From positions 77,169 through 141,168 of the forward strand of contig NZ_DFQS01000044.1 of NCBI RefSeq assembly GCF_002377905.1: 64,000 nucleotides of DNA, written 5' to 3'. Shown here piece after piece: positions 9,915 through 19,096 of this stretch; position 1 is the first letter of the stretch, and the number at the start of each line of letters is the position of its first letter. The translations under genes and the position numbers were made by a program. The notes beneath the pieces were generated by a model. The model had not been told where the DNA came from, ran no database searches, and was given only the letters and a program-made list of their open reading frames with translations. The DNA comes from Psychrobacter sp. UBA3483 (lineage in GTDB: Bacteria > Pseudomonadota > Gammaproteobacteria > Pseudomonadales > Moraxellaceae).

Positions 9915-10472
9915 ATGAATAAGACGATGCTTGCAAGTGCTCTATTATGTGGTTCAGCGTTGGTAATGACGGGTTGCCAAACCGTCGAAGGACAAATGCA
10001 AACCGGCAATCCACTGAGCCAACCTGCGCTAAAATCTACTATCAATGCAGTCGCTGGTAATAAAAATGAAGTGGGTCAAGTATTCCTACGTCCAGTTGAT
10101 GGCGGCGTACAAGTCTACGGTAAGCTCATGAACCTGCAACCAGGTAAAACAGTATCACTACACATCCATGAAACGGGTAGCTGTGCTGATATGGGTAAAG
10201 CGGCAGGTGGTCACTTTAATCCAGATAATAAACCGCACTCTAACCCTGATGATATGAATGGTCATGCAGGCGACTTGCCGAACTTAACCGCCAATGCTGA
10301 TGGTGTTGCTACTATCAACTATGTGAATAAGAAAATCTCTGCCGCTGATGCAGGTAAATACAGTGTTAACCGTCTAGCCTTTATCGTCCATAGCGGTGCT
10401 GATGATTATAAGAGCCAGCCTGCTGGTAACGCAGGCGATCGCGTTGCTTGCGGTATCATCGAAAAGAACTGA
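9915..10472 (+). CDS. sodC: Cu/Zn superoxide dismutase, lipoprotein form
   Basis: Dismutates superoxide in the envelope. Copper and zinc ligands are visible in HIHETGSC, GGHFNPDNKPHSNP, NGHAGDLPNL and the C-terminal VHSGADDY, and the two cysteines in GSC and ACGII would form the structural disulfide. The signal peptide ends in VMTGC, a lipobox, so the protein is predicted to be lipid-anchored rather than soluble. The ATG chosen follows TGGAGAT; an ATG 12 bp upstream would include the binding site. The 185-residue length fits the family. It is followed by a strong terminator shared with topA. Confidence 0.95.
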   Translation: MNKTMLASALLCGSALVMTGCQTVEGQMQTGNPLSQPALKSTINAVAGNKNEVGQVFLRPVDGGVQVYGKLMNLQPGKTVSLHIHETGSCADMGKAAGGHFNPDNKPHSNPDDMNGHAGDLPNLTANADGVATINYVNKKISAADAGKYSVNRLAFIVHSGADDYKSQPAGNAGDRVACGIIEKN

Positions 10473-10491
10473 TAGCCCAAAAGTTAATAGC

Positions 10492-10524
10492 AAAAAACCT
10501 CTTAGATTATCTAAGAGGTTTTTT
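10492..10524. terminator. Bidirectional terminator between sodC and topA
   Basis: CCTCTTAG and CTAAGAGG form a perfect stem flanked by six A on the left and T on the right, so it can terminate both convergent genes. Confidence 0.85.
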
Positions 10525-10554
10525 ATGGTTTAAAGATAAGGTGATTACAGAGGT

Positions 10555-13221
10555 TTACTCTTCTACCCACTCGCCATTACGCCAGTACACGCCCCAACGG
10601 GTGGCTTTGCCGTTTTTCTCAGAGCCAATATACTGCTCTTTTTTCTTCCGTGACCAACGTAGAATGGTTGGATTGCCATCTGGATCCTCATCTGGACCTG
10701 CAAACAGATACTGGAATTTATCTTCCATTTTATCTTTGATTTCGCGTAACTCAGCCAGCTTTGGTGGACGGGTTTCGCGTACTTTTGGGAATTTAGACGC
10801 GGCTAAGAACATCCCAGCCGCCCCTTCACGCAAGATAAAGTAATCATCATGTTTGGTCGATTTTAGCTCCGGCAGATGGATAGGCTCCATACGCGGCGGT
10901 GCCGCTTCACCAGTTTTAAGCACTTTACGCGTGTTATCACATTTCTGACAAGCAAAGTATGGCCCAAAACGTCCGGTTTTTAGTTCCATCTGTCCATCGC
11001 ATTTATCACAGTCGATGGTTGGCGCATCTGAACCCGGTACTTCAAACTTACCTTCTTCTAGGATATAGCCGTCGCAATCAGGATTATTACCACAGATGTG
11101 CAGCTTTAGACCACCATCGACGATATAGCCATTCATCGCCGTTCCGCATTTCGGACAGCGTTTTTTCTCCATCAAATCTTTAACTTCGGCTGCTTCATCA
11201 TCGCTGTCGCCATCATCAAGATTGGCAAACGCTTCGACTGGCATCAAGTTCTTGGTACCTTTGCAGCGCTCTTTTGGCGGTAAATTATAGCCAGTACAGC
11301 CTAAGAATACACCCGTTGAGCCGGTACGTAGTTGCATCGGACGATCGCAAATATCGCAATGGACGTCTGGCACATCGGTTGGATCATTCGGACGCATACC
11401 ATCTTTTTCTTTGGCACGATCTAGAGTCTTTTTAAAGTCGCCATAAAAGTTATCGAGGACATCTTTCCAGTCGGTATCGCCTTCAGCAACATGGTCAAGC
11501 TTGTCTTCTAGCGCAGCGGTAAAGGTATAATCCATCAAATCTGGGAAACTGGCGGTCAATCTATCGGTGACAATATCGCCCATTTTTTCAGCAAATAAAC
11601 GTTTGTTTTCAAGCTTCACGTAACCGCGATCTTGAATGGTTGAGATGATAGACGCATAAGTCGAAGGTCGACCGATGCCTTTTTTCTCAAGCTCTTTGAC
11701 AAGGCTTGCCTCTGTGTAACGCGGTGGCGGCTTGGTAAAGTGTTGACTCGGATCGAGCTTATCGAGCGTTAACTTATCACCTTGTTTGACATCAGGTAAT
11801 AAAGTATCGTCAGTCTTCGCTGGTGGCATGACTTTAGTAAAGCCATCAAACACTAGGGTGCGACCGCGTGCTTTTAGCTCGACATCGCCGGCAGCGACAA
11901 ATAGATTCACGGATAAGTATTTCGCAGGCGTCATCTGACAAGCGACAAACTGACGCCAAATCAGCTCATATAGACGAATGGCATCACGCTCAACGCCTTT
12001 TAACTGCGTCGATTTCATATTGACGTTAGACGGACGAATCGCCTCATGCGCCTCTTGTGCGCCTTGCTTATTGCCATAGAAGTTTGGCTTTTCTGGCACG
12101 TATTTGTTGCCATAACTGTCCTCGATATAGCCACGTACGGCGGCTAATGCATCACCAGACAAGAAAGTCGAATCGGTACGCATATAAGTAATATGACCAG
12201 CTTCGTATAAACGCTGCGCCAAAATCATGGTTTTCTTAACTGAAAAGCCCAAGCGCGTACTGGCAGCTTGCTGCAATGTCGAGGTGATAAACGGCGCACT
12301 CGGACGCGACTGCGTTGGCTTCTCTTCGCGCTCTTTCACGATAAAGTCGTTTGAATTAAGAACTTCTAGGACTTTATCGGTCTGCTCTTTATTAACAAGC
12401 TTTAGCGTTTTGCCGCCTTGCTTGGTTGCCTCTAGACGAATCGCAATGTGCTCAGCGTCTGCCGCTTTCTTGACTTTACTATCAGCAACGTGAGTATCAG
12501 CGTGAATCTGCCAATACTCTTCTGGGATAAAGGCGCGAATCTCATGTTCACGCTCGACGACCAAACGCATGGCGACCGACTGCACGCGACCAGCTGACAG
12601 ACCGCGAGCGACTTTTTGCCAAAGTAGCGGCGATACCATAAAACCAACGACGCGGTCTAAAAAGCGCCGCGCTTGCTGCGCATTAACGCGGTCGATATCG
12701 AGCTTTGAGGGCTGTTTAAAGGCATTTTGAATAGCGGATTTGGTAATCTCATTAAAGACCACGCGCTCATATTTACTGTCTGCGCCGCCGATGACTTCTT
12801 TGAGATGCCAAGCAATCGCTTCCCCTTCTCTATCCATATCCGTTGCTAGATAGATTTTGTCAGCGTCTTTGGCGAGGGCTTTTAGCTCTTTGATAACCTT
12901 AGTCTTATTAGGCAATACCTCATAGACAGCCGCCCAGTCATGTTCTGGGTCGACGCCCATGCGCCGTACTAATGCCTGCTGGGTTTTTTCTTCTTTGCTT
13001 AGGCTGTCATCTTTTTTACTCGCGGCTGGCTTCTTCGCGCTTTTGCTCGCGCCCACTGGCAAATCACGGACATGACCGATACTTGAGCGGACGATAAAGT
13101 CGTCGCCTAAGTATTTATTAATGGTTTTTGCCTTGGCGGGTGATTCTACAATCACCAAAGACTTGCCTTTGGGTTGGTCTTTTGCCGTGGCTGGGCTTTT
13201 TTTGGTTGCGGTTTTTGCCAT
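10555..13221 (-). CDS. topA: DNA topoisomerase I (type IA)
   Basis: Relaxes negative supercoils. The N-terminal Toprim domain starts at SLVIVESPAKAKTI and includes DREGEAIAWHL. The catalytic Tyr lies in GHITYMRTDS (about residue 346). The C-terminal part holds three four-cysteine zinc-ribbon repeats (starting CDICDRP, CPKCGTA and CDKCDGQ) and a basic tail. At 888 residues it is of normal length. The start MAKTATKK is my choice from family resemblance; an ATG 15 bp upstream is in frame, and neither has a strong ribosome-binding site. Confidence 0.95.
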   Translation of the reverse strand: MAKTATKKSPATAKDQPKGKSLVIVESPAKAKTINKYLGDDFIVRSSIGHVRDLPVGASKSAKKPAASKKDDSLSKEEKTQQALVRRMGVDPEHDWAAVYEVLPNKTKVIKELKALAKDADKIYLATDMDREGEAIAWHLKEVIGGADSKYERVVFNEITKSAIQNAFKQPSKLDIDRVNAQQARRFLDRVVGFMVSPLLWQKVARGLSAGRVQSVAMRLVVEREHEIRAFIPEEYWQIHADTHVADSKVKKAADAEHIAIRLEATKQGGKTLKLVNKEQTDKVLEVLNSNDFIVKEREEKPTQSRPSAPFITSTLQQAASTRLGFSVKKTMILAQRLYEAGHITYMRTDSTFLSGDALAAVRGYIEDSYGNKYVPEKPNFYGNKQGAQEAHEAIRPSNVNMKSTQLKGVERDAIRLYELIWRQFVACQMTPAKYLSVNLFVAAGDVELKARGRTLVFDGFTKVMPPAKTDDTLLPDVKQGDKLTLDKLDPSQHFTKPPPRYTEASLVKELEKKGIGRPSTYASIISTIQDRGYVKLENKRLFAEKMGDIVTDRLTASFPDLMDYTFTAALEDKLDHVAEGDTDWKDVLDNFYGDFKKTLDRAKEKDGMRPNDPTDVPDVHCDICDRPMQLRTGSTGVFLGCTGYNLPPKERCKGTKNLMPVEAFANLDDGDSDDEAAEVKDLMEKKRCPKCGTAMNGYIVDGGLKLHICGNNPDCDGYILEEGKFEVPGSDAPTIDCDKCDGQMELKTGRFGPYFACQKCDNTRKVLKTGEAAPPRMEPIHLPELKSTKHDDYFILREGAAGMFLAASKFPKVRETRPPKLAELREIKDKMEDKFQYLFAGPDEDPDGNPTILRWSRKKKEQYIGSEKNGKATRWGVYWRNGEWVEE

Positions 13222-13502
13222 AAGTGACGACACCATAATAAGTAAATTAAAATAAGGATAAACTCGGCAGCTGGCAATTTATAATAGTTAGTTATAATGG
13301 CTCAGCGAATTATTGTAGTAATGGCGGCCGATAAAAACGGTTATAAAACAAACAATAACCATAACGCATAGATACAGTTATAAAGACGTTACACTGCAAA
13401 GCGTTAAGCTGTCAACTTAAAATGACTGAGAGTTTGCCAAAAGGACTTGCATATTGCCTCTTTATGGAGACGAAAAAATTTTTTACTAGCACCGTGCGTT
13501 TT

Positions 13503-14060
13503 TTATGCCGACTTTTGCATCTGTAATGCCCATTTCTCAAGGTTCTCTTTCATGATTAATAAGTCGCTTTCAATCGTTTGCTGCTGATAAGCAGGATTGG
13601 TCGCCGGACGCACATAAGCAATATCTTCCCAATAAATAACAATGCTATTCGACTTCACCAATAATGCTTTCACAAATGGCTCGATGCTGGCTGGCAGCGC
13701 TAAAGGTTCTTTATCCAAGCTAAAATTGGCTTGTACGGGTAAGCTTTTATTGTCGCTGCTATTGTTATCACTACTGCTGGCGTTACTTGCCGGACGCCAT
13801 TGTCCATCTAGCACCTGATAGCGAGTTAATGGCAGCTTGACATTATCGAGCACCAAACCATATTGCCCAATCATGCCGCGACCATACTCATTGTCACGGC
13901 CTTTTACCCAATCAGGGCAAGTAACTAACTTGGGATTGAGCTGCAAACGGCGCGCCGTCATACGCAGCTTATCCAAACGCTGGTCGATACCGCTAGGTTT
14001 AAGCGCCATCATACTCCCTAATACAAATAGTACAATGGCGATCGCAATCCACATTCCCAT
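13503..14060 (-). CDS. Membrane-anchored protein, unknown
   Basis: 185 residues: one N-terminal transmembrane segment (MWIAIAIVLFVLGSMMAL), then a soluble domain that starts with a basic helix (RLDKLRMTARRLQL) and continues through CPDWVKGRDNEYGRGMIGQYGL. A Ser/Asn-rich linker lies near the middle. The first residues after the helix would be cytoplasmic by charge. The ATG follows AAAAGG, about 10 nt away; a TTG 21 bp upstream is possible. It lies downstream of nothing obvious and upstream of topA on the same strand, with about 280 bp between them. I do not recognise a family. Confidence 0.6.
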   Translation of the reverse strand: MGMWIAIAIVLFVLGSMMALKPSGIDQRLDKLRMTARRLQLNPKLVTCPDWVKGRDNEYGRGMIGQYGLVLDNVKLPLTRYQVLDGQWRPASNASSSDNNSSDNKSLPVQANFSLDKEPLALPASIEPFVKALLVKSNSIVIYWEDIAYVRPATNPAYQQQTIESDLLIMKENLEKWALQMQKSA

Positions 14061-14400
14061 AACAGTCTGACCTTTTAACAAAATTAATGGTGTGCTAGTG
14101 ATTAAAACGGGCTGAATAATCTATCAGCGTGGCTCTTTATATAACAGCTTAAATATAAACGGCGACTATCTAGTCGCTTATAATGAGCGTAAACCTTTAA
14201 AAAACAAACGCTCGTAAATACTATCTTCTATAAAGGGCTAGCTGCTAGGCACACCTGATATTTACCAACGCCTTGCTATTTATAGTGGCATATCAAATAC
14301 TTAGTACATAAAACCACTGATCCGATAACAAGATGCAAAAAGTTGGTCGCCTAAAAAGGTGCTATGATAAACCATAATTTTAAACGCGCGCAGGTTTATT
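14061..14400. other. Intergenic region, divergent promoters
   Basis: 340 bp between two divergent genes. AT-rich with no ORF, no clear hairpin and no repeat that I could match elsewhere in the window. Confidence 0.4.
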
Positions 14401-14940
14401 ATGAATTATCTTATTAAACAAAACTCATCGATTGCTGCATCAGTAAGTAAAGGTGTCGGCAAACTTATAGGTAAATCTGGGCTGACCATCTCGCTAGTAG
14501 GCGTAGCTTTACTGACTTTATCGGGCTGCGCGACCACCCAAAGTCTGACGCCTGAACAATGCCAAAATAGTAACTGGCAAGAAGTCGGCTATGTCGATGG
14601 ACTTCACGGGCGCTCGGGTGCTTACTTTGGCAATTATACCAATCAATGTGCAAGTGTCGTTGGCGCAACGCCAAACCGCATATTGTGGGAGCAAGGTCGT
14701 CAGCAAGGACTAAAAAACTACTGTACCGAACTCAATGCCTATAAACTTGGCCGCGAAGGTTATGACTGGCAGCCTGTTTGTCCGCTCGAAGGCATCGAAA
14801 AGCTTGAGGAAGCCTACGCACAAGGACGCTACTATTATATACGTCAGCGCGACCTTGACTATCTGCGCTCACCGTATCCATTCGGTTATGGACCTGGACG
14901 CTTTGGCTACGGTTATCGCCCGTTTGGTTATGGTTGGTAA
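14401..14940 (+). CDS. DUF2799 lipoprotein
   Basis: A 179-residue lipoprotein. A long N-terminal region (about 42 residues) ends in LLTLSGC, so the lipidated Cys is near residue 43. The DUF2799 pattern follows: C--SNWQEVGYVDGLHGR, then NQCASVVG, then a YKLGREGYDW motif. The C-terminus is a Gly/Tyr/Phe-rich tail with repeats of the FGYG type. Members of this family are outer-membrane-linked lipoproteins of unknown function. The ribosome-binding site is weak. A repeated intergenic element starts about 20 bp after the stop. Confidence 0.7.
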   Translation: MNYLIKQNSSIAASVSKGVGKLIGKSGLTISLVGVALLTLSGCATTQSLTPEQCQNSNWQEVGYVDGLHGRSGAYFGNYTNQCASVVGATPNRILWEQGRQQGLKNYCTELNAYKLGREGYDWQPVCPLEGIEKLEEAYAQGRYYYIRQRDLDYLRSPYPFGYGPGRFGYGYRPFGYGW

Positions 14941-14959
14941 TTACTATGATTAATGGTCG

Positions 14960-15101
14960 CTATACAGTCAAAACATCCTGAAAACGCGACGGTATTGCTG
15001 ATATCAATTTTTTGTAGCCTCTGTCTGCGTAGGCACAGCAAACAAGAAAAATTGATATCAGCAGTGCGTGATGTATCGATATTACTTTTCACTCACTATA
15101 T
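14960..15101. repeat. Intergenic repeat, long copy (MITE-like)
   Basis: About 142 bp. The left arm (TATACAGTCAAAA, then CCTGAAAACGCGACGGTATT) and the right arm (TTTTCACTCACTATA) match the two ends of a 51-bp element found after trpG. The extra internal part contains a perfect 16-bp inverted repeat (14997-15012 with 15047-15062) around a 34-nt loop. The ends are roughly inverted copies of one another (TATAGT...AAAA type), as in a non-autonomous transposable element. No coding capacity. Confidence 0.65.
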
Positions 15102-15142
15102 GACCCACCGAATGCCATACAATCTACTAAATTGAAGGGTTG

Positions 15143-15180
15143 CTAAAAAAAGATAACCTCGCAAGGTTGCCCAAGCGAGG
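15143..15180 (-). terminator. Probable terminator of the tonB-exbB-exbD transcript
   Basis: On the minus strand, CCTCGC and GCGAGG form a 6-bp stem followed by TTATCTTTTTTT. It lies about 150 bp beyond the exbD stop, which lowers confidence. Confidence 0.45.
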
Positions 15181-15325
15181 CGGGAGAGAAAGTTTATTAT
15201 TTTAATTATTCTTGTTATTGTCGTGGTTATTTTCTTGTTGTTAAGCTTACTTATTTACCTTGCTAGCTTATTGTTTTAAAAACTATTTTTACTGCTCATC
15301 TACTTATTAATCAGTCGTTTAAACT

Positions 15326-15727
15326 TTATTCGTTAACAAAAGCCACCTTCGTTAATCCTGCTTGACTGGCTGCCGCCAACACTTGCGCCACGGTATCATA
15401 CCTACTTTCTTTATCGGCACGCAGCTGGATAGAAGGATCCTTGCCATTCGCCGACTGTTCTTGCAGACGCACTTCTAATGCTTCTATACTGATAGGCTTG
15501 TCATCCCAAAACAAACCTGCATCTTTATCGATGCTAATTTGAATCGCCTCGGGCGGTGTTTCATTGACCTCGGCACTGGTTTTCGGTAAATCCAATGGCA
15601 CCGTTGGATTCAGTACGGTCGCTGTCAATAAAAAGATAATCATCAATACCAGCATGATATCGATAAGCGGAATAAGATTCATCTCATTCATGCTTTGACT
15701 GTCATCGTCACCCAATTGAAATGCCAT
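15326..15727 (-). CDS. exbD: Biopolymer transport protein ExbD
   Basis: Inner-membrane proton-channel partner of ExbB that energises TonB. 133 residues: short cytoplasmic N-terminus, a single transmembrane helix (LIPLIDIMLVLMIIFLLTA) with the essential Asp of the family (PLIDIMLVL), then a periplasmic domain. The ATG chosen (MAFQLGDD) follows GAGAAC; a TTG 12 bp upstream is in frame. It is the last gene of the tonB-exbB-exbD set, 75 bp after exbB. It could belong to TolR by fold, but the linked tonB argues for ExbD. Confidence 0.92.
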   Translation of the reverse strand: MAFQLGDDDSQSMNEMNLIPLIDIMLVLMIIFLLTATVLNPTVPLDLPKTSAEVNETPPEAIQISIDKDAGLFWDDKPISIEALEVRLQEQSANGKDPSIQLRADKESRYDTVAQVLAAASQAGLTKVAFVNE

Positions 15728-15802
15728 AATTGTTCTCAATACCGTTAATTGTCGTCTTTGCTGCTCGTGCTTTTTTGGCTTATTATCTCTACTGAACCAT
15801 CA

Positions 15803-16495
15803 CTACAACTGCGATGGTGCGGATTTATGATAATGCTCAGCTTGTTTATCTGCATTTGACTGCTTCGTTAACTGCGTTACTTGATTAGTAGTATCACGTT
15901 GGACTGCTGGCTTTTGAATTGGCGCTTGTTGCACTGCAGCAAGCTCGCTAGATTGTGCCAATAAATCATGCGCTCTATCATTGGCGTGATACATGACGCG
16001 GCGATTGATACGTATCGCAAGGTTATAAAACACCACCGCCGGAATCGCAACAGCAATCCCTAAACCAGTCATAATAAGAGCCTCACCGACAGGTCCTGCG
16101 ACTTGTCCTAATCCTGCCTGACCACTGACACCGATATTATGCAGCGCATGGAAAATACCCCACACCGTGCCAAACAGACCGATAAACGGCGCGATTGCTG
16201 CTGTCGTACCAAGTATCGGCAAACCGCGCTCACTGGCAAAACGATAGCGACCGATATGCTTGAGTAACGTCTGCTCAATCACCAAACGCCGAGACGCGGC
16301 ATCGCTTTCAACCAAATTGTCCTGCTTACTATGAATCTGCGCACTCAAGTCATCGGCGACGCTAGCTGCCAGTTTGCGACTTTGCAATATGCGAATGATA
16401 CCCGTCACCCAAGAGGCAATAGATAAAATAAGAAGCAAAAAGAATAAGGTTCTGGTCACCATATCGCTATATTGCCAGTAGGTTGTAAAGTCCAT
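15803..16495 (-). CDS. exbB: Biopolymer transport protein ExbB
   Basis: MotA/TolQ/ExbB family proton channel subunit of 230 residues. Three transmembrane helices: near residues 12-35, then LGTTAAIAPFIGLFGTVWGI near 95-120, and GLGIAVAIPAVVFYNLAIRI near 140-165. The GTVWGI and ALIMTGLGIAVAIPA blocks are diagnostic. The C-terminal cytoplasmic tail is polar and Gln-rich. The ATG is preceded by AAGGAG at ideal spacing. It works with the adjacent exbD and tonB. Confidence 0.93.
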   Translation of the reverse strand: MDFTTYWQYSDMVTRTLFFLLLILSIASWVTGIIRILQSRKLAASVADDLSAQIHSKQDNLVESDAASRRLVIEQTLLKHIGRYRFASERGLPILGTTAAIAPFIGLFGTVWGIFHALHNIGVSGQAGLGQVAGPVGEALIMTGLGIAVAIPAVVFYNLAIRINRRVMYHANDRAHDLLAQSSELAAVQQAPIQKPAVQRDTTNQVTQLTKQSNADKQAEHYHKSAPSQL

Positions 16496-16676
16496 ATCAG
16501 ACTCCTTAATGTGGGATGTCGTTACTTGTCATTTTATGATTGTTAGCAGTACGAGTTTTGATAACTATTTTCGTACATCGTTGCTATATTTCGCTGTGTT
16601 TCACTATATTTTGTATGTGTCGGTTGTTTTATATCTGCTTGTATAAATGCGCTTTTCTACACCCAGTCTTTTATAT

Positions 16677-17588
16677 TTAAGGAACCGCATAGGCAATTGG
16701 CAGGGTGACATTGCCGACCACTGGCGCGCCGTTTTTGGTAAAGGGTTTGAATTTACCTGAACGCACTTGGCGCTGTGCTTCTTTATCTAACAGCGGATTT
16801 CCTGACGATTGGGCCACACGTATGCTATCGATACCGCCTTGTTTATTGACTCTTAATACCAACACCACGTTGAGCGTATCTCCCGAACGGGCGCGGCGAG
16901 CGGCGCGGTCAGGAAAGCTAAAGTTTGGCGCCGATGCCCAGTTCGCAGCACTGGCGGTAAAGTTGACAGGCTCATTACTTGCCGCAGCCGCAGCTTTGGC
17001 TGCAGCCTCTGCTTTTGCTCGAGCAGCGGCTTCCGCTTCTCTTTCAGCCTTTGCCTGCGCTTCTTGCAGCGCTTTTGCTTGCGCTTGTCTTTCCGCTTGT
17101 TGCGCTGTCTTTTCTGCCTGCGCAGCTATTATACGGCGCTGTTCGTCAGCGACTGACTTATCAATAACTGGTGGCTTGTCTTCTATTTTTTTCTTTACAG
17201 GTGGTTCTTTTATAGGCGGCGTCTGTACAGGTTTTTCTTTCTGAACGATTGGTTCTTCTTCTCTTACCACTGGATCTACTGGCGTAACCGCTTTCATTTT
17301 TTGTTGCGTTTTTGGTTCAGGCTTGGGTTCGGGTTTAGACGTTGGTATAGATTCAGCTTTACTTTGCGGCACTTCCTCTACCTCAGTAACCACGTTTTCG
17401 ATGGGTTGAGTAGGTAATGTGACCATTTGGATTTCAAGCGGCGGCGTCTCTTTAATGGGCTCATCTTTAAGCGTAGGCGCTTTGATGATCACCAAAGCGA
17501 TTGCGGTAAGCAGGTGTAGCCCGACCACTAAAATAATAGCGATAAGTATCAATCTAAGTGGTGGCGCCTCTAAATCCGTTGAACTCAT
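16677..17588 (-). CDS. tonB: TonB energy-transducing protein
   Basis: 303 residues that couple the proton gradient to outer-membrane receptors. One N-terminal membrane anchor (LRLILIAIILVVGLHLLTAI), a Pro/Lys/Glu-rich periplasmic spacer (about 45-150), an Ala/Gln/Glu-rich helix (about 150-205) and a C-terminal TonB domain with VNKQGGIDSIRVAQSSGNPL and RSGKFKPF. It is the first gene of the tonB-exbB-exbD set. A Fur-like palindrome lies about 50 bp before the ATG, so iron repression is likely. Confidence 0.93.
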   Translation of the reverse strand: MSSTDLEAPPLRLILIAIILVVGLHLLTAIALVIIKAPTLKDEPIKETPPLEIQMVTLPTQPIENVVTEVEEVPQSKAESIPTSKPEPKPEPKTQQKMKAVTPVDPVVREEEPIVQKEKPVQTPPIKEPPVKKKIEDKPPVIDKSVADEQRRIIAAQAEKTAQQAERQAQAKALQEAQAKAEREAEAAARAKAEAAAKAAAAASNEPVNFTASAANWASAPNFSFPDRAARRARSGDTLNVVLVLRVNKQGGIDSIRVAQSSGNPLLDKEAQRQVRSGKFKPFTKNGAPVVGNVTLPIAYAVP

Positions 17589-17632
17589 AACACCCTAACA
17601 TTTAACCGTTATAGAATAGCGTAGATAATAAT

Positions 17633-17651
17633 GCAAACGATAACTATTATC
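17633..17651. promoter_or_regulatory. Fur-box candidate upstream of tonB
   Basis: The 19-mer GCAAACGATAACTATTATC matches the classical Fur consensus at 14 of 19 positions; its core GATAAC-T-ATTATC is a near-perfect 6-1-6 palindrome. It sits 45-63 bp before the tonB start. A further GATAAT hexamer lies just upstream. Confidence 0.65.
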
Positions 17652-17763
17652 AATAGTAAATTATTAATCTCTCCATTTTTTTACTGCCTATCTTAAGCAA
17701 AGTTCTTGAGCAAAGTTGTTTAAAACTAAAAATTTAATGAATGAAAAGTCAGTTAATAAAAAC

Positions 17764-17788
17764 CATTATCGTTAATATTGATAATAAG
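17764..17788. promoter_or_regulatory. Possible second Fur-type site before the siderophore binding-protein gene
   Basis: CATTATC and GATAATA are separated by nine bases in an inverted arrangement. The hexamers are Fur-like, but the layout is not the standard one, so this is weaker than the tonB-side site. It lies about 160 bp before the binding-protein start. Confidence 0.35.
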
Positions 17789-17944
17789 TCTCAATTACTT
17801 TATTATGGCAGTTGTTTTTATAGTAAAAATAGCAAATGATCGTAAAACTTTAATTATAAAGCCGCTATTTTTTATCATTATTCTGCTGTTTTTTTAGCAT
17901 TCTTATAACAATACCAACCAAACCTTTGATATACCGAGTTATTT

Positions 17945-19000
17945 ATGACTACTACTTTATGTTCTAATCGTACCGCAAGCCCCCTTGTTAAACGTCCATT
18001 ATTGACCGCCATGATGACCGCGTTCATTGCTAGTGTTGGCTTAGCAGGTTGTAGTTCGCCTGATTCAAGTGATAATGAGATAACAGAAACCAAAGCTGAA
18101 AACCAAACGGCTGATGCGGCCTCGAATGTAGCTGAAAATGACAACGTTTCTGTTGCGACCATCGCAGTTGATACGGTAAAAGGTAAAGTCGATTTGGCCA
18201 TGAATCCATCACCATTGGTCGTTTATGATATGACCTTGATGCAAGATTTGGCGGCGCTTGACGTAGCGGTTGACGGTATGCCAAGTGGGCTACTTTTAGA
18301 TAACTTACAGTCAAAAGTACATCCTGATCCTAAAGAAGTCGGCACGGTATTTGAGCCTGATCTTGAAGCGTTGAACGCCATGCAGCCGCAAGCAATTTTG
18401 ATCGGCTCACGTATGGCAGAAAAATACAATGAGCTATCGAGTATCGCACCCACGCTGGATATGAGCATTGATACGGCAAATATTTATGAGTCAAGCAAGC
18501 AGCGCTTACACGATTTGGGTGCGTTATTTGGCAAAAGCGATCAAGCAGTAAAATTGCAAGGCAATATTGACACGCTGATTGACGAGACCAAAGCCTTAAC
18601 CAAAGAAAATAAAGGCAAAGGCTTGGTGGTCATGGTCAATGGCAATAAGCTGTCAGCCTATGGTGATAAGTCGCGTTATGGTTTTATTCACAGCGTATTA
18701 GATATTCCAATGGCAGATGATAAAATCACTGATGCGCGTCACGGTCAGCCTATCTCATTTGAATACATACAAAAGACCAATCCAGATTGGTTGTTCGTCG
18801 TCGATCGTAGCGCTGCAATCGGTGAAGATGGTGCGGGTGCCAAAGCCGTATTGGACAACCCACTGGTGGCGCAAACCACTGCGTGGGATAAAGCCCAGGT
18901 AGTGTATCTAAGCCCAGACTCTTACTTAGCCTTTGGTGGTTATTATCAGTGGCTACAGGATTTAACGACGATTAAAAACGCCTTTACTAAGGCAAAATAA
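17945..19000 (+). CDS. Siderophore ABC transporter substrate-binding lipoprotein (CeuE/FatB/YclQ-like)
   Basis: Periplasmic binding lipoprotein of 351 residues. The signal sequence ends in VGLAGC, followed by an acidic linker. The rest is a helical-backbone type binding fold with GTVFEPDLEALNAMQPQAIL, then YGDKSRYGFIHSVL, then HGQPISFEYIQKTNPDWLF and VVDRSAAIG. These blocks resemble the petrobactin/catecholate binding proteins YclQ and CeuE. It is followed by two permease genes and an ATPase gene on the same strand, which completes an importer. Ligand type is an inference from family resemblance. Confidence 0.85.
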   Translation: MTTTLCSNRTASPLVKRPLLTAMMTAFIASVGLAGCSSPDSSDNEITETKAENQTADAASNVAENDNVSVATIAVDTVKGKVDLAMNPSPLVVYDMTLMQDLAALDVAVDGMPSGLLLDNLQSKVHPDPKEVGTVFEPDLEALNAMQPQAILIGSRMAEKYNELSSIAPTLDMSIDTANIYESSKQRLHDLGALFGKSDQAVKLQGNIDTLIDETKALTKENKGKGLVVMVNGNKLSAYGDKSRYGFIHSVLDIPMADDKITDARHGQPISFEYIQKTNPDWLFVVDRSAAIGEDGAGAKAVLDNPLVAQTTAWDKAQVVYLSPDSYLAFGGYYQWLQDLTTIKNAFTKAK

Positions 19001-19096
19001 ATTTTGACGCTATACAAGATACAAGTAGCAGCTGTTGCTTATGACAGTTGCTATCCATAAAAATTTTCACACCCTATTCGTAAGCCAGTAGCCGTT

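Noticed and set aside
16705..17244. Long plus-strand ORF opposite tonB
   Set aside because: It is antisense to the Ala/Pro-rich part of tonB, whose composition keeps the opposite frame open; tonB itself is certain.
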